Source of the DNA: DATJGR01 sp963780795
GTDB lineage: Bacteria; Pseudomonadota; Gammaproteobacteria; Pseudomonadales; Azotimanducaceae
DNA: 64,000 nt
Reading direction: 5' to 3'
Assembly: GCA_963780795.1 (NCBI GenBank)
Contig: CAWADH010000008.1
Coordinates: 992,001-1,056,000, forward strand
The notes below the pieces were generated by a model. The model was not told where the DNA came from and made no database searches. It was given only the letters and a program-made list of their open reading frames with translations. Both the position numbers and the translations under genes were made by a program. Every line of letters starts with the position of its first letter. Within the stretch, counting starts at the first letter, position 1. Shown piece by piece: positions 28,132 to 38,464 of this stretch.

Positions 28132-29181
28132 ATGGCTGAACGCAGAAAAGCTGTCGCGCTGATTTCAGGCGGCCTCGATTCGATGCTCGCCGCCAAAGTC
28201 GTAATAGAAGAAGGCGTTCACGTCGAAGGGCTGAACTTCTTCACGGGCTTCTGCGTCGAGGGGCACACTCACGCAATCCGCAATCCGGATCACACCAAGG
28301 CGAAACGCAACAACGCGCTGTGGTCCGCAGAGCAACTCGGCATCAAGTTGCACATCGTCGACATCTCCGAACAGTACAAAGATGTCGTGCTGAATCCGAA
28401 GCACGGTTATGGCGCGCATCTGAATCCGTGCCTCGACTGCAAGATCTTCATGGTCGAGCAGGCGCGCAGCTGGGGGTTCATGGAAGAGAACGGCTTCGAC
28501 TTCATCGTTACAGGCGAGGTCGTCGGGCAGCGTCCGAAGTCGCAACGCCGCGACACGATGCCGCTGATCGCGCGAGAGTCGGGCGCCAAGGACCGGCTGC
28601 TTCGTCCGCTGACGGCGCTGAACCTGCCGCCGACGCTGCCGGAGCGCGAAGGCTGGGTGAATCGTGAGCATCTCTATGGATTTCACGGCCGCAATCGCAA
28701 GCCTCAGATCGAACTTGCGAATCGCTTCGGCTTCGAAGATTTCGCGCAACCCGCAGGCGGCTGCTGCTTCCTCACCGACGCGAAATACTCGGCAAAACTC
28801 GCCGATCTGTGGGAAGCGCGGGGCGAACGCGACTACAGCCTCGACGACATTGTGCTGCTGAAGGTCGGCCGACATTTACGTCCGGCCGCACATTTCAAAG
28901 TGATCGTCGCGAGAGACGATGGCGAGAACAACTTCCTCGAAGGCTATCGGAAGCAGTTCGTGCATTTGCGGATCGAGAGTCACGAAGGTCCGCTGACGCT
29001 GATAGATGGTCGTCCTTCGTTCGCCGACATCGAGCTGGCTGCGCGGATCGCCGCCCGTTATGGCCAGGGTCGCGACGCGACTGTCGTGCAGGTGTCGGCG
29101 CACCACCCGAACGGTGTCGTCGAAAAGCTGTCGGTTACTCCGATGCCGCCGCACCAGATTCCGCAGGCGTGGCATGTCTAG
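28132..29181 (+). CDS. PP-loop tRNA thiolation-type protein with C-terminal NFACT-R-like domain
   Basis: 349 residues. The N-terminal PP-loop ATPase has SGGLDS at residues 12-17. Two cysteine sites resemble MnmA: HLNPCLDCKIFM (Cys100, Cys103) and PAGGCCFLT (Cys211/212), as expected for an enzyme that adenylates tRNA and transfers sulfur through a disulfide. The C-terminal part (YSLDDIVLLKVGRHLRP, FLEGYRKQFVHLRIESHEG) resembles the NFACT RNA-binding domain found on such proteins. It is distinct from canonical MnmA and ThiI. It sits between typA and glnA, where Pseudomonas carries thiI, and overlaps a TusA-like gene by 8 bp. The role in 4-thiouridine or another tRNA thiolation is inferred. Confidence 0.8.
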   Translation: MAERRKAVALISGGLDSMLAAKVVIEEGVHVEGLNFFTGFCVEGHTHAIRNPDHTKAKRNNALWSAEQLGIKLHIVDISEQYKDVVLNPKHGYGAHLNPCLDCKIFMVEQARSWGFMEENGFDFIVTGEVVGQRPKSQRRDTMPLIARESGAKDRLLRPLTALNLPPTLPEREGWVNREHLYGFHGRNRKPQIELANRFGFEDFAQPAGGCCFLTDAKYSAKLADLWEARGERDYSLDDIVLLKVGRHLRPAAHFKVIVARDDGENNFLEGYRKQFVHLRIESHEGPLTLIDGRPSFADIELAARIAARYGQGRDATVVQVSAHHPNGVVEKLSVTPMPPHQIPQAWHV

Positions 29182-29422
29182 CGTCCAGCCCGAGATCGCA
29201 ATACTCGATGCGCGCGGGCTGATCTGTCCGATGCCGGTGATCCGGACGCAGGACCGGGTGAAGACACTTCCTTGCGGCGCCGTACTCGAAATCCTGTCGA
29301 CAGATCGCGGCGCACTGCACGACATTCCGGCCTGGTGTCGCGTGCACGGCCACGAGGTGCTCGAGGCACAGCAGCACGACCGGGAGGTGCGTGTGCGGAT
29401 GCGCGTGCACCGCGTTGAGTGA
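29174..29422 (+). CDS. TusA-family sulfur carrier protein
   Basis: 82 residues. LDARGLICPMPVIRTQ has the CPxP motif with the sulfur-carrying Cys18, and the two-layer alpha/beta TusA/SirA fold length is right. It starts at ATG 29174 inside the last codons of the PP-loop gene (8-bp overlap), so the two are almost certainly co-translated and work together, with this protein as the likely persulfide donor. E. coli TusA is a relay to MnmA; the partner here would be the upstream gene. Confidence 0.85.
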   Translation: MSSVQPEIAILDARGLICPMPVIRTQDRVKTLPCGAVLEILSTDRGALHDIPAWCRVHGHEVLEAQQHDREVRVRMRVHRVE

Positions 29423-29466
29423 GCGTTGAGTCCGCGTCGTTCTATTTTGGTGCGGTGCGGATAATT

Positions 29467-29483
29467 CGCACCATTTCGATGCA
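29467..29483 (+). promoter_or_regulatory. Candidate NtrC binding site upstream of glnA
   Basis: The sequence GCACC-ATTTC-GATGC-A fits the NtrC dyad GCACC-N5-GGTGC with one mismatch in the core. It is centred about 85 bp upstream of the predicted sigma-54 start point, a usual enhancer distance. A further perfect dyad, GTGAGCG-TC-CGCTCAC, follows at about 29487-29502. Confidence 0.45.
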
Positions 29484-29534
29484 CGCGTGAGCGTCCGCTC
29501 ACGCGTACAGGTGCTCCAACATTGACCGTTTCCG

Positions 29535-29550
29535 TGGCATGACTATTGCT
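29535..29550 (+). promoter_or_regulatory. Sigma-54 promoter of glnA
   Basis: TGGCATG-ACTA-TTGCT matches the RpoN consensus TGGCACG-N4-TTGCT at all but one base, with the invariant GG (-24) and GC (-12) correctly spaced. Transcription should begin near 29562, giving a leader of about 100 nt. It fits NtrC-dependent control, since ntrBC lie downstream. Confidence 0.85.
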
Positions 29551-29573
29551 CTCGGAAACCGCTAAGATACCCA

Positions 29574-29587
29574 GCCCCTTCGGGGGC
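29574..29587 (+). ncRNA. UUCG-tetraloop hairpin in the predicted glnA leader
   Basis: GCCCC-TTCG-GGGGC is a perfect 5-bp stem closed by a C(UUCG)G tetraloop, about 12 nt into the predicted transcript. It may stabilise the mRNA 5' end; no T-run follows, so it is not a terminator. Confidence 0.45.
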
Positions 29588-29664
29588 AGTCGCCTGCTGG
29601 GGGCGGGCAGCGCACTCCCTTTTAGAACAGCTCTCACGCACACCGAATCAAGGAGCGGTAATCC

Positions 29665-31077
29665 ATGTCCGAAAACACCCTGAAGATGATCAAAGACAAC
29701 GACGTGAAATGGGTCGACCTGCGGTTCACCGACCCGCGCGGCAAGGAACAGCACACCACCTTCCCCGCCAACGTCGTCACCAAAGACACGATCGAAGAAG
29801 GCTTCATGTTCGACGGTTCGTCGATTGCCGGTTGGAAGGCGATCAACGAGTCGGACATGATCCTGTTGCCCGACGACGAAACCCCGGTCATCGATCCGTT
29901 CCGCGACGAGACGACGCTGAACCTGCGCTGCGACATCATCGAGCCCGGCACGATGCAGCCGTACGCACGCGACCCCCGTTCAATCGCAAAAGCAGCCGAG
30001 GCCTACCTGAAGTCGAGCGGCATCGGCGACACCGCATACTTCGGTCCGGAAGCTGAATTCTTCATATTCGACGACGTCCGCTGGAAGGTGCAGATGTCGG
30101 GCGCGTCGTATTCGATCGGCTCGGAGGAAGCTGCCTGGGAATCCAACGAAGGATACGAGAGCGGCAACATGGGTCACCGTCCGCGCATCAAGGGCGGCTA
30201 TTTCCCGGTTCCGCCGGTCGATTCGGCTGCCGATATCCGTAACGCGATGTGCAGCACGATGGCGGCGATGGGTCTGCCGATCGAAGTGCATCACCACGAA
30301 GTGGCAACCGCGTGTCAGAACGAGATCGGCGTGCGTTTCAACACGCTGGTGAAGAAAGCCGACGAACTGCAGATGTACAAGTACGTCGTGCACAACGTTG
30401 CGCACGCTTACGGCAAGACCGCCACGTTCATGCCGAAACCGCTCGTCGGCGACAACGGCAGCGGCATGCACGTGCACCAGTCGATCTCGAAAGGCGGAAA
30501 AAATCTGTTCCACGGCGACGCGTACGCGGGTCTGTCGGAGACCGCGCTGTACTACATCGGCGGCATCATCAAGCACGCACGCTCGCTGAACGGTTTCACC
30601 AACTGCAGCACCAACTCGTACAAGCGATTGGTACCCGGCTTCGAAGCGCCGGTACTGCTCGCCTACTCCGCGCGCAACCGCTCCGCGTCGATCCGTATTC
30701 CCTATATTCTCGCGGCGAATCCACGCGCCTATCGAATCGAAGTGCGGTTCCCGGACAGCACGGCGAACCCGTACCTCGCGTTCGCTGCGATGATGATGGC
30801 GGGTCTCGACGGCATCAAAAACAAGATCCACCCCGGCGATCCGTTCGACAAAGACCTGTACGACCTGGAGCCGGAAGAGCTCGAGGGCGTGCCCACGGTG
30901 GCCTCGTCGCTGGAACAGGCGCTCGACTGCTTGAACGCGGACCGCGATTACCTGAAGGCGGGCGGTGTGTTCACCGACGATACGATCGATTCTTACATCG
31001 AACTGAAGCGCCAGGACGTCGCGTACATCAACATGACCACACACCCGGCGGAATTCGAGCTGTACTACAGCGTCTGA
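29665..31077 (+). CDS. glnA: Glutamine synthetase, type I
   Basis: 470 residues, the standard GSI length. It makes glutamine from glutamate, ammonia and ATP as a dodecamer. Family motifs are MFDGSSIAGWKAINESD, the beta-strand metal site YFGPEAEFFIFDD, NGSGMHVHQS and the adenylylation site DKDLYDLEPEE with Tyr399, showing control by GlnE-type adenylylation. AAGGAG lies nine bases before the ATG. It is transcribed from the sigma-54 promoter and ends in a strong terminator. Confidence 0.98.
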   Translation: MSENTLKMIKDNDVKWVDLRFTDPRGKEQHTTFPANVVTKDTIEEGFMFDGSSIAGWKAINESDMILLPDDETPVIDPFRDETTLNLRCDIIEPGTMQPYARDPRSIAKAAEAYLKSSGIGDTAYFGPEAEFFIFDDVRWKVQMSGASYSIGSEEAAWESNEGYESGNMGHRPRIKGGYFPVPPVDSAADIRNAMCSTMAAMGLPIEVHHHEVATACQNEIGVRFNTLVKKADELQMYKYVVHNVAHAYGKTATFMPKPLVGDNGSGMHVHQSISKGGKNLFHGDAYAGLSETALYYIGGIIKHARSLNGFTNCSTNSYKRLVPGFEAPVLLAYSARNRSASIRIPYILAANPRAYRIEVRFPDSTANPYLAFAAMMMAGLDGIKNKIHPGDPFDKDLYDLEPEELEGVPTVASSLEQALDCLNADRDYLKAGGVFTDDTIDSYIELKRQDVAYINMTTHPAEFELYYSV

Positions 31078-31106
31078 AAAGCAGCGTCTGATCTCGACCG
31101 CGTCAC

Positions 31107-31141
31107 GAAACCCCGAGTCCTTACGGACTCGGGGTTTTTTT
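31107..31141 (+). terminator. Rho-independent terminator after glnA
   Basis: CCCCGAGTCC (31111-31120), TTAC loop, GGACTCGGGG (31125-31134), then a run of seven T. A 10-bp perfect stem with a U-tract, 30 bp after the glnA stop. Confidence 0.95.
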
Positions 31142-31191
31142 ATACGTACCGCCGCCGCATATTAGCGGCCTGAGTCACTGCGAGCGTTTCC

Positions 31192-31752
31192 ATGAACAGC
31201 CGACTGGCCCTGATCCTCGTTCTCGCCGCTGTCCCGCCGACAGCGCTGGGTGAGATCTACAAGACCGTCGACGCAAACGGCAACGTCGTATTCACCGACA
31301 TCGCACCGGTGGATCGTTCAGGACAACCTGCGCCGCAGGCGGTCACGGTCCAGCCGATCAACTCATACGAGCCGCCGCCGGCCGCCGTCGCTCAACCCAA
31401 TGCCACGCCGCCGTCGTCGGGCGAGGTGGGTTACTACGCGCAGCTCGAAGTCATCTCACCTGCAGAAGACGAAACCATTCGCGACAATGCGGGCAACGTC
31501 CAGATCCAGGTCGCCATCGCGCCGCAGCTGCGGGCGGACCACCGCTTGTTGCTGGTGCTCGACGGCAACGCGACCGAAGTCGAGGCCGTCAATGGCGTGT
31601 TCGAGTTGTCGAACGTCGACCGCGGTACTCACACCGCCGCGGCACGCGTCGTCGATCGGCAGGGCAACGTTGTGATCGAAAGCAACCCTGCCACGTTCAA
31701 CCTGATGCGCGTCGCGCTGCCTCCCCTCGTCCCAACGCCGCACGGCGGCTGA
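31192..31752 (+). CDS. DUF4124 domain-containing exported protein
   Basis: 186 residues. A signal peptide (RLALILVLAAVPPTALG) is followed directly by the DUF4124 motif (EIYKTVDANGNVVFTD), then a Pro-rich linker and a beta-sandwich-like C-terminal part (LEVISPAEDETIRDNAGNVQ to DRQGNVVIESNPATFNLM). No function is established for the domain. It is often found between glnA and ntrB in gammaproteobacteria; any link to nitrogen control is only positional, and the glnA terminator suggests a separate promoter. Confidence 0.8.
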   Translation: MNSRLALILVLAAVPPTALGEIYKTVDANGNVVFTDIAPVDRSGQPAPQAVTVQPINSYEPPPAAVAQPNATPPSSGEVGYYAQLEVISPAEDETIRDNAGNVQIQVAIAPQLRADHRLLLVLDGNATEVEAVNGVFELSNVDRGTHTAAARVVDRQGNVVIESNPATFNLMRVALPPLVPTPHGG

Positions 31753-31999
31753 GCCGCACCCAACTCGTTTGACCCCCGCAGTACCCCGCCCTACTTTAGT
31801 GCGCACTTGTTCGCCGGCGGCCCAGGCTGGTCCGAACGTGGGCACGCTGTTGGCGTGCCCTACGGCATTGTGAGCAGTCACTACGTGGGACCGATCTTCG
31901 CTGTTGCGTTGGTTCGATAATTGCAAACATTTTGACGAGAGACCACCTGTCGCGCGCTCAGCTTATTCTTTGCACCAATACGGAGCTTTCGCCGTTCGC
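31753..31999 (+). other. Intergenic region between DUF4124 gene and ntrB, with a hairpin
   Basis: About 250 bp without a clear gene. The main feature is an 8-bp perfect inverted repeat, GGGCACGC (31840-31847) / GCGTGCCC (31853-31860), without a T-run. An in-frame TTG at 31904 could extend ntrB by 32 residues. Confidence 0.5.
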
Positions 32000-33050
32000 A
32001 TGCGTTCGCCCGACTACATCCTCGATCAGCAGACTACTGCCGTCATGGCGGTGTCGGCCGACCTTGAGATCCTGTATCTCAACCAGGCCGCCGAAGCCCT
32101 GGTGGAGGCGAGCGGACACCGATTGCTCGGCGAGCCGTTGGTGCGTGTGTTCAGCGACGCCGCGACACCACCCGCCACCTTTAAAGAGGCACTGACAGGC
32201 GGACAGGCGTTCACGAAACGCGGCGCCAGCGTGCGCATCAACTCGGGCGCCACCGTTTGCGTCGACTACACGGTCACGCCGATGCTCGACCGCACCCCGT
32301 CCGAGTTGCTGATCGAGATCGTGCCGCTCGACCGATTGCTGCGGATCAACCGCGACGACCACCACGTTTCGGTACAGGCGACGACGCGCAAGCTGGTTCG
32401 TGGTCTCGCGCACGAGATCAAGAATCCGCTCGGCGGCATCCGCGGCGCGGCGCAACTGCTGCAACGGGAACTCGAGACCGAGCGCCAGCGCGACTACACG
32501 CGGATCATCATCGAAGAAGCCGACCGGTTGAGAAATCTGGTCGATCGCATGCTCGGACCGAGCCAGTTACCTCGGTTGGTACCGGTCAACGTTCACCAGG
32601 CGCTCGAGCGCGTGGTGCAGCTGCTGCAGGCCGAGGCGCCTGGACAGATCCGCTTCGTTCGCGACTACGACCCGAGCTTGCCCGAGGTCGAAGCCGACCT
32701 CGAACAGCTGATTCAGGCGTTGCTGAACATCGTCCGCAACGCACAGCAGGCGTTGGAAAAAACGCCATCGCCAGTGATTCGTCTGACCAGCCGGATCATC
32801 CGCCAGTTCACGATCGGCACAGCGCGCCACCGGCAGGTGTTGCGCATCGACATCGCCGACAACGGTCCGGGCATTCCGCCCGATCTGTTCGATCGCATGT
32901 ACTACCCGATGATCAGCGGACGCGCTGACGGGTCCGGTCTGGGGCTGTCCATCGCCCAAAGCATCGTGAGTCAGCATGGCGGTCTGATCGAGTGCGAAAC
33001 GAAACCGGGTTCGACCATCTTCAGCATCTATCTGCCTTTGGAGCAGCCGC

Positions 33051-33061
<11 letters not shown>
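32000..33061 (+). CDS. ntrB: Nitrogen regulation sensor histidine kinase NtrB (GlnL)
   Basis: 353 residues from the ATG at 32000. It is a soluble two-component kinase with an N-terminal PAS domain (LEILYLNQAAEALVEASGH), the HisKA H-box VRGLAHEIKNPLGGIRGAAQ (His138) and a HATPase domain with NIVRNAQQAL, DNGPGIPPDLF and GSGLGLSIAQS. It phosphorylates or dephosphorylates NtrC under control of PII. No membrane segment is seen. The start could be further upstream (TTG 31904), but the PAS domain begins just after 32000. It overlaps ntrC by 11 bp. Confidence 0.94.
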
Positions 33062-34475
<1,414 letters not shown>

Positions 34476-34522
34476 CCGGCCATTGCGCTGGCAGGATCGC
34501 GAGGAGCTTCTAGCCTTCATGA

Positions 34523-37500
34523 ATGGACGCGCGCTCCCGGCCGATCATTGCGCTGACATTCCTGCTCGCGCTGGTGAGCGCGCCCGCGCGCGCGCTCACT
34601 TATGACGTAACCAGCGTCCCATCCGCCTGGATCGCCTCGGCCAGCCACACCGTCATTTCGGCATGGGCCTCGGGGCTCGGATGCCCCGACACCGTTGGCG
34701 ACGACAGTCTCTCCGCACCGCTCGATCTCGGCTTCGCGTTCCGGCTCGGTGCAACCAGTTATACGCAGGTGCGCGTGAACACGAACGGGCGCCTGCTGTT
34801 CAACAACACGTATTGCAGTTTCGGCACCGCTGCAACCGGCATTCCACGGACGTATCCGAACCCGTTGCCGAGCACAAACCTCAACAACTCGTTGCAGATT
34901 TACGGTGCGGACCTCGACGAGAACGCCGCCGGAACGATCACGTACGCAACGACCGGCACCGCACCGAACCGGATCTTCGTCGTCACCTGGAACAACGTGT
35001 CTGCGTGGCAGGAAGGCGGCGCGCAGAACCGCGGCGGCGGCACGTCGTACAACTTTCAGGTTCAACTGCGTGAAAACGGCGACTTCTACTTCGTCTATGG
35101 CAACTCGGACGACATCACCGAGCCGACCAATACGGCAGTCGGGCCGGCGCAGATCGGCTGGCAGATTGATTCATCGGATTTCGCACTGATCGGCACCGGT
35201 CTGCCAGCGAACGGTAGGACGTATCGCTTCACGCCTGCACAGCCGTACGCCGAATATCGGCTGGACGAGGGCACCTGGAACGGCACGCCCGGAGAGGTCG
35301 TCGACTCGAGCGGCCACGGTCACAACGGCTCCCGCATTGCGTCGCCGCCAAAAGCATCGGTCGTGCAGACCATCGCTTCCGGCAGGGTCTGCCGCGGCAT
35401 GGACGTGCCGGACAACGGCGGCACCACGCAGCTCGACGCCGTCGACACCGGCGTCACGCCCAACGCCGTCGGCGCATTCGGCTCGGTCACATTCTGGTGG
35501 CGCGCGCGCAGCGGCTGGAACGGTTCGGCGAACTATCTGTTCGATGCGACGACACAGGCCGGAAAACTGTTCTATCTCGGCAAGCGCAACAACAGTCGAC
35601 TGCGCTTCGAGATGACCGACAACTCGTCGACACCGGTCACCGTCTCCGCAGAAACCGCGAACACCGGCATCGCCGCAAACACCTGGAAACACATCGCGGT
35701 GACGTGGCGGGTGCTCGGTGGCGCGAACGCCACCGTCGTCAATATCTATCTCGACGGCGTAAACGTCGCGACCGCCACCGGAACCACGAGCGGACAGCTC
35801 AACGCGTCGCTCGGCACGCTGTACGTCGGCGACAATCGCAGCGCCGCGTCCAACGGATTGACCGGGGCGCCGACGTCTGCGGACGGCACCATCGACGAGT
35901 TCCGGATTTATCCCCGAACGCTGACCGCCGCTGACGTGCAGAGCGTAATGGCGGAGACGCGCGCCACGTGTCCATCGCTCGGCGCCTCTCACTTTCTTCT
36001 CTCGCACAGCGGCCACGGGATAAATTGTCGCGTCGAGCCTGTAACCACATATGCGCTGGATGGCCTCAACGGCCTGGTCGGAACGTATTCGGGCGCGGTA
36101 ACACTAACGACTCAATCGGGGCGCGGCACATGGAGCCTCGTATCGGGACATGGAACGCTGGTCGAAGCCACGCCCGACGACGGCGTGGCGAGCTATCAGT
36201 TCGTACCCTCCGACGGCGGCCAGGTGCTGTTCGGCGTCTACTATCCGGCTGGCACGTCGCCGATCGACGTCGACGTATTCCAGACCGACGATCCGACCAT
36301 TCACGACGACGACGCCGAAGGATCCCTCGCCTTCAGCCCCAACGGATTCACCGTTACCGGCGGTGTGCTGACCAACCCGCCACCCGTCTCCATCAACTCA
36401 CCGGTAGCGACGCAGACTGCCGGTACGACGTTCCCGATTCACCTCACCGCTTACGGGCAGACCCCTGCGGATCCGCAATGCGGCGTGATCGAAACGTACA
36501 CCGGCCCGCACGCGCTTACCTTCTGGAACGATCACCTGAATCCGGCGCCCGGGGCGCTGAACGCGTCGGTCAACGGCAGCGCGGTGGGTTCGAACGAAGC
36601 CGCTGCAATCGCGCAAAGCGTCACCTTCAACCTCGGTCAGGCGCAGGTCTCGGCCAAGTACAAAGACGTCGGTTCGATCAGGCTGCAGCTGAAGGACCCG
36701 GCCGGTCTTTCCGGTGAAATTCGCGGCGCAACCAACCCGTTCGTCGTGAAGCCGGCGGACCTCGCGATCAGTCGCGTCGAAACGCTCGCGGGCGTACCGA
36801 ATCCCAACGCATCGAGTTCGCTCGGACCGGCCTTCGTCGCCGCCGGCGCGCCGTTTCGCGTGGAAGTGGAAGCACGAGACTCTGAAGGCAGCCTGACGCC
36901 GAGCTACGGGACGGAAGCACCACCCGAAGGCATTCGTATCGCGAGCACGGCGCTGGTGGTGCCCGTCGGCGGCCGCAACGGCAGCAGCGGCAGCGGCATT
37001 CTCGGCAGCGCGACCGCATTCGTCGCAACCGCAACTCCAGGTCGCTTCCGCAACGACACGGCCTCGTTCGACGAAGCTGGCGTGATCCGCATCGTCGCCA
37101 GCGTGGCGGACGGCGACTATCTCGCCAATGGCGCGGTGACCGCGACACCGAGTGAAAACGTCGGCCGTTTCCATCCCGCGAGTTTTGCTCTGGTGGCCGG
37201 CAGCACTGTAACGCCCGCCTGCACGGGCTTCACCTACATGGATGACGCGCGGCTCGCGTTTCACTATCGCATCGAAGCGCACTCGACCGGCGGCGGCGTC
37301 ACGCAGAACTACGACGCGGCTCTGCTCGGCGCGAACGCCGTAGCCACGCTGACCGCCGCGGCCGAGAACGACGACGACGGCCTCGACCTCGGCGCGCGTC
37401 TCAGTAACGTCGTCAGTCCATGGGTGTCAGGCGCTTCCTCATTCGACTCGACCGCCGTCAGCTTCCGGCGCAACGCCGCTCCGGACGGCCCGTACGACAC

Positions 37501-38062
37501 GCTCGACCTGGGCATGCGCGTCACCGATCCGCTGCACAACACGCAATTGGCCGCGGAGAACATGAATGCGGCCACCGCGGGCGATTGCACGGCGGCCTCG
37601 AACTGCGACGGCGCAAAGATCGGCTCGGCGACGAAAGTGCGGTACGGCAGGTTCATGGTGAAACCGGCGTTCGGGCCGGAATCGCTCGATCTCGCCGTTT
37701 CGCTCGAAGCACAATACTTCGACGGCACGTTGTTCGCGCGCAACGAACTCGATGCGTGCACCACGTACGCCGCCGCGCAAACGACGCTGTCGGGATACAG
37801 CGGCAACCTGTCTTCCGGCGAAACGACGGTCGCTTCACCCATTGGTGCCGCTTCGTTGGTATCCGGTGAATCGACGGCCTCTGCGCCGCTGCTGCTGTCC
37901 GCACCGGGTATCGGTAACGACGGCGCAGTAGACGTCACCGTCGACGTTCCCGCCTATCTCGAATTCGACTGGTCCGGCGCCGGTGCTTCGGATCCTGCGG
38001 GCAACGCCCGCTTCGGAAGATACCGTGGCGACGACCGCATCATCTTCTGGCGCGAGCTCTAA
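34523..38062 (+). CDS. mshQ: MshQ-like LamG adhesin-type protein (MSHA biogenesis)
   Basis: 1179 residues, exported (signal IALTFLLALVSAPARALT). An N-terminal beta domain (residues ~25-235) is followed by a laminin-G/concanavalin-like domain (~240-475: FWWRARSGWNGSANYLFD, DEFRIYPRTLTAADV) and a long C-terminal region typical of MshQ (DUF6701-like, ending FDWSGAGASDPAGNARFGRY and WREL). In Vibrio mshQ is the last gene of the pilin operon and is proposed to be a surface or tip component. Here it lies on the opposite strand, converging on mshP with 9 bp between stops. Low-complexity Ala/Gly/Thr/Ser content is normal for adhesins. Confidence 0.8.
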   Translation: MDARSRPIIALTFLLALVSAPARALTYDVTSVPSAWIASASHTVISAWASGLGCPDTVGDDSLSAPLDLGFAFRLGATSYTQVRVNTNGRLLFNNTYCSFGTAATGIPRTYPNPLPSTNLNNSLQIYGADLDENAAGTITYATTGTAPNRIFVVTWNNVSAWQEGGAQNRGGGTSYNFQVQLRENGDFYFVYGNSDDITEPTNTAVGPAQIGWQIDSSDFALIGTGLPANGRTYRFTPAQPYAEYRLDEGTWNGTPGEVVDSSGHGHNGSRIASPPKASVVQTIASGRVCRGMDVPDNGGTTQLDAVDTGVTPNAVGAFGSVTFWWRARSGWNGSANYLFDATTQAGKLFYLGKRNNSRLRFEMTDNSSTPVTVSAETANTGIAANTWKHIAVTWRVLGGANATVVNIYLDGVNVATATGTTSGQLNASLGTLYVGDNRSAASNGLTGAPTSADGTIDEFRIYPRTLTAADVQSVMAETRATCPSLGASHFLLSHSGHGINCRVEPVTTYALDGLNGLVGTYSGAVTLTTQSGRGTWSLVSGHGTLVEATPDDGVASYQFVPSDGGQVLFGVYYPAGTSPIDVDVFQTDDPTIHDDDAEGSLAFSPNGFTVTGGVLTNPPPVSINSPVATQTAGTTFPIHLTAYGQTPADPQCGVIETYTGPHALTFWNDHLNPAPGALNASVNGSAVGSNEAAAIAQSVTFNLGQAQVSAKYKDVGSIRLQLKDPAGLSGEIRGATNPFVVKPADLAISRVETLAGVPNPNASSSLGPAFVAAGAPFRVEVEARDSEGSLTPSYGTEAPPEGIRIASTALVVPVGGRNGSSGSGILGSATAFVATATPGRFRNDTASFDEAGVIRIVASVADGDYLANGAVTATPSENVGRFHPASFALVAGSTVTPACTGFTYMDDARLAFHYRIEAHSTGGGVTQNYDAALLGANAVATLTAAAENDDDGLDLGARLSNVVSPWVSGASSFDSTAVSFRRNAAPDGPYDTLDLGMRVTDPLHNTQLAAENMNAATAGDCTAASNCDGAKIGSATKVRYGRFMVKPAFGPESLDLAVSLEAQYFDGTLFARNELDACTTYAAAQTTLSGYSGNLSSGETTVASPIGAASLVSGESTASAPLLLSAPGIGNDGAVDVTVDVPAYLEFDWSGAGASDPAGNARFGRYRGDDRIIFWREL

Positions 38063-38071
38063 CCGACTCGT

Positions 38072-38464
38072 CTAAGGCGCGCTGGCTCGCACTGCGATGC
38101 GGCGCTCCGCAACCTCCGTGCCGGTGCTGCACCGTCCACGGCTCTCGAGGTCGTAACGCATGACGCCGCTGACGGAAACAGCGCTGCAGGATACCGTCGC
38201 TTCGCATCCTTCCAGTCCGGGTTCGCTGAACGGGAACACCCGATTGCCGCAGCTCGGCGTGCCTTCGGGCGCAAACACCCGGTTCAGCGACAGTTGCGCG
38301 CCGCTGTCCGCTGCGAGGAACGCCTTGTATGCGAGCACGTCCTGGACGTAACCGGCCGCGCCGGATCTCACGAGGCTCGCAATACCCACGGCAAGGCTCG
38401 CCACCACGACGATCAGGAAGATCGCCGCGATCAGGCCGATGCCGCTTTGACGATCAGGGAACAT
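38072..38464 (-). CDS. mshP: MSHA minor pilin-like protein MshP
   Basis: About 130 residues from ATG 38464. The N-terminus FPDRQSGIGLIAAIFLIVVV is a PilX/MshP-type pilin helix without the Glu5 found in other pilins. The ectodomain has a likely Cys pair (GTPSCGNRVF, GLEGCEATVSC). It overlaps the end of mshO by 11 bp and is the last gene of the pilin operon. An upstream in-frame start (38500) would reach deeper into mshO. Confidence 0.85.
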   Translation of the reverse strand: MFPDRQSGIGLIAAIFLIVVVASLAVGIASLVRSGAAGYVQDVLAYKAFLAADSGAQLSLNRVFAPEGTPSCGNRVFPFSEPGLEGCEATVSCSAVSVSGVMRYDLESRGRCSTGTEVAERRIAVRASAP

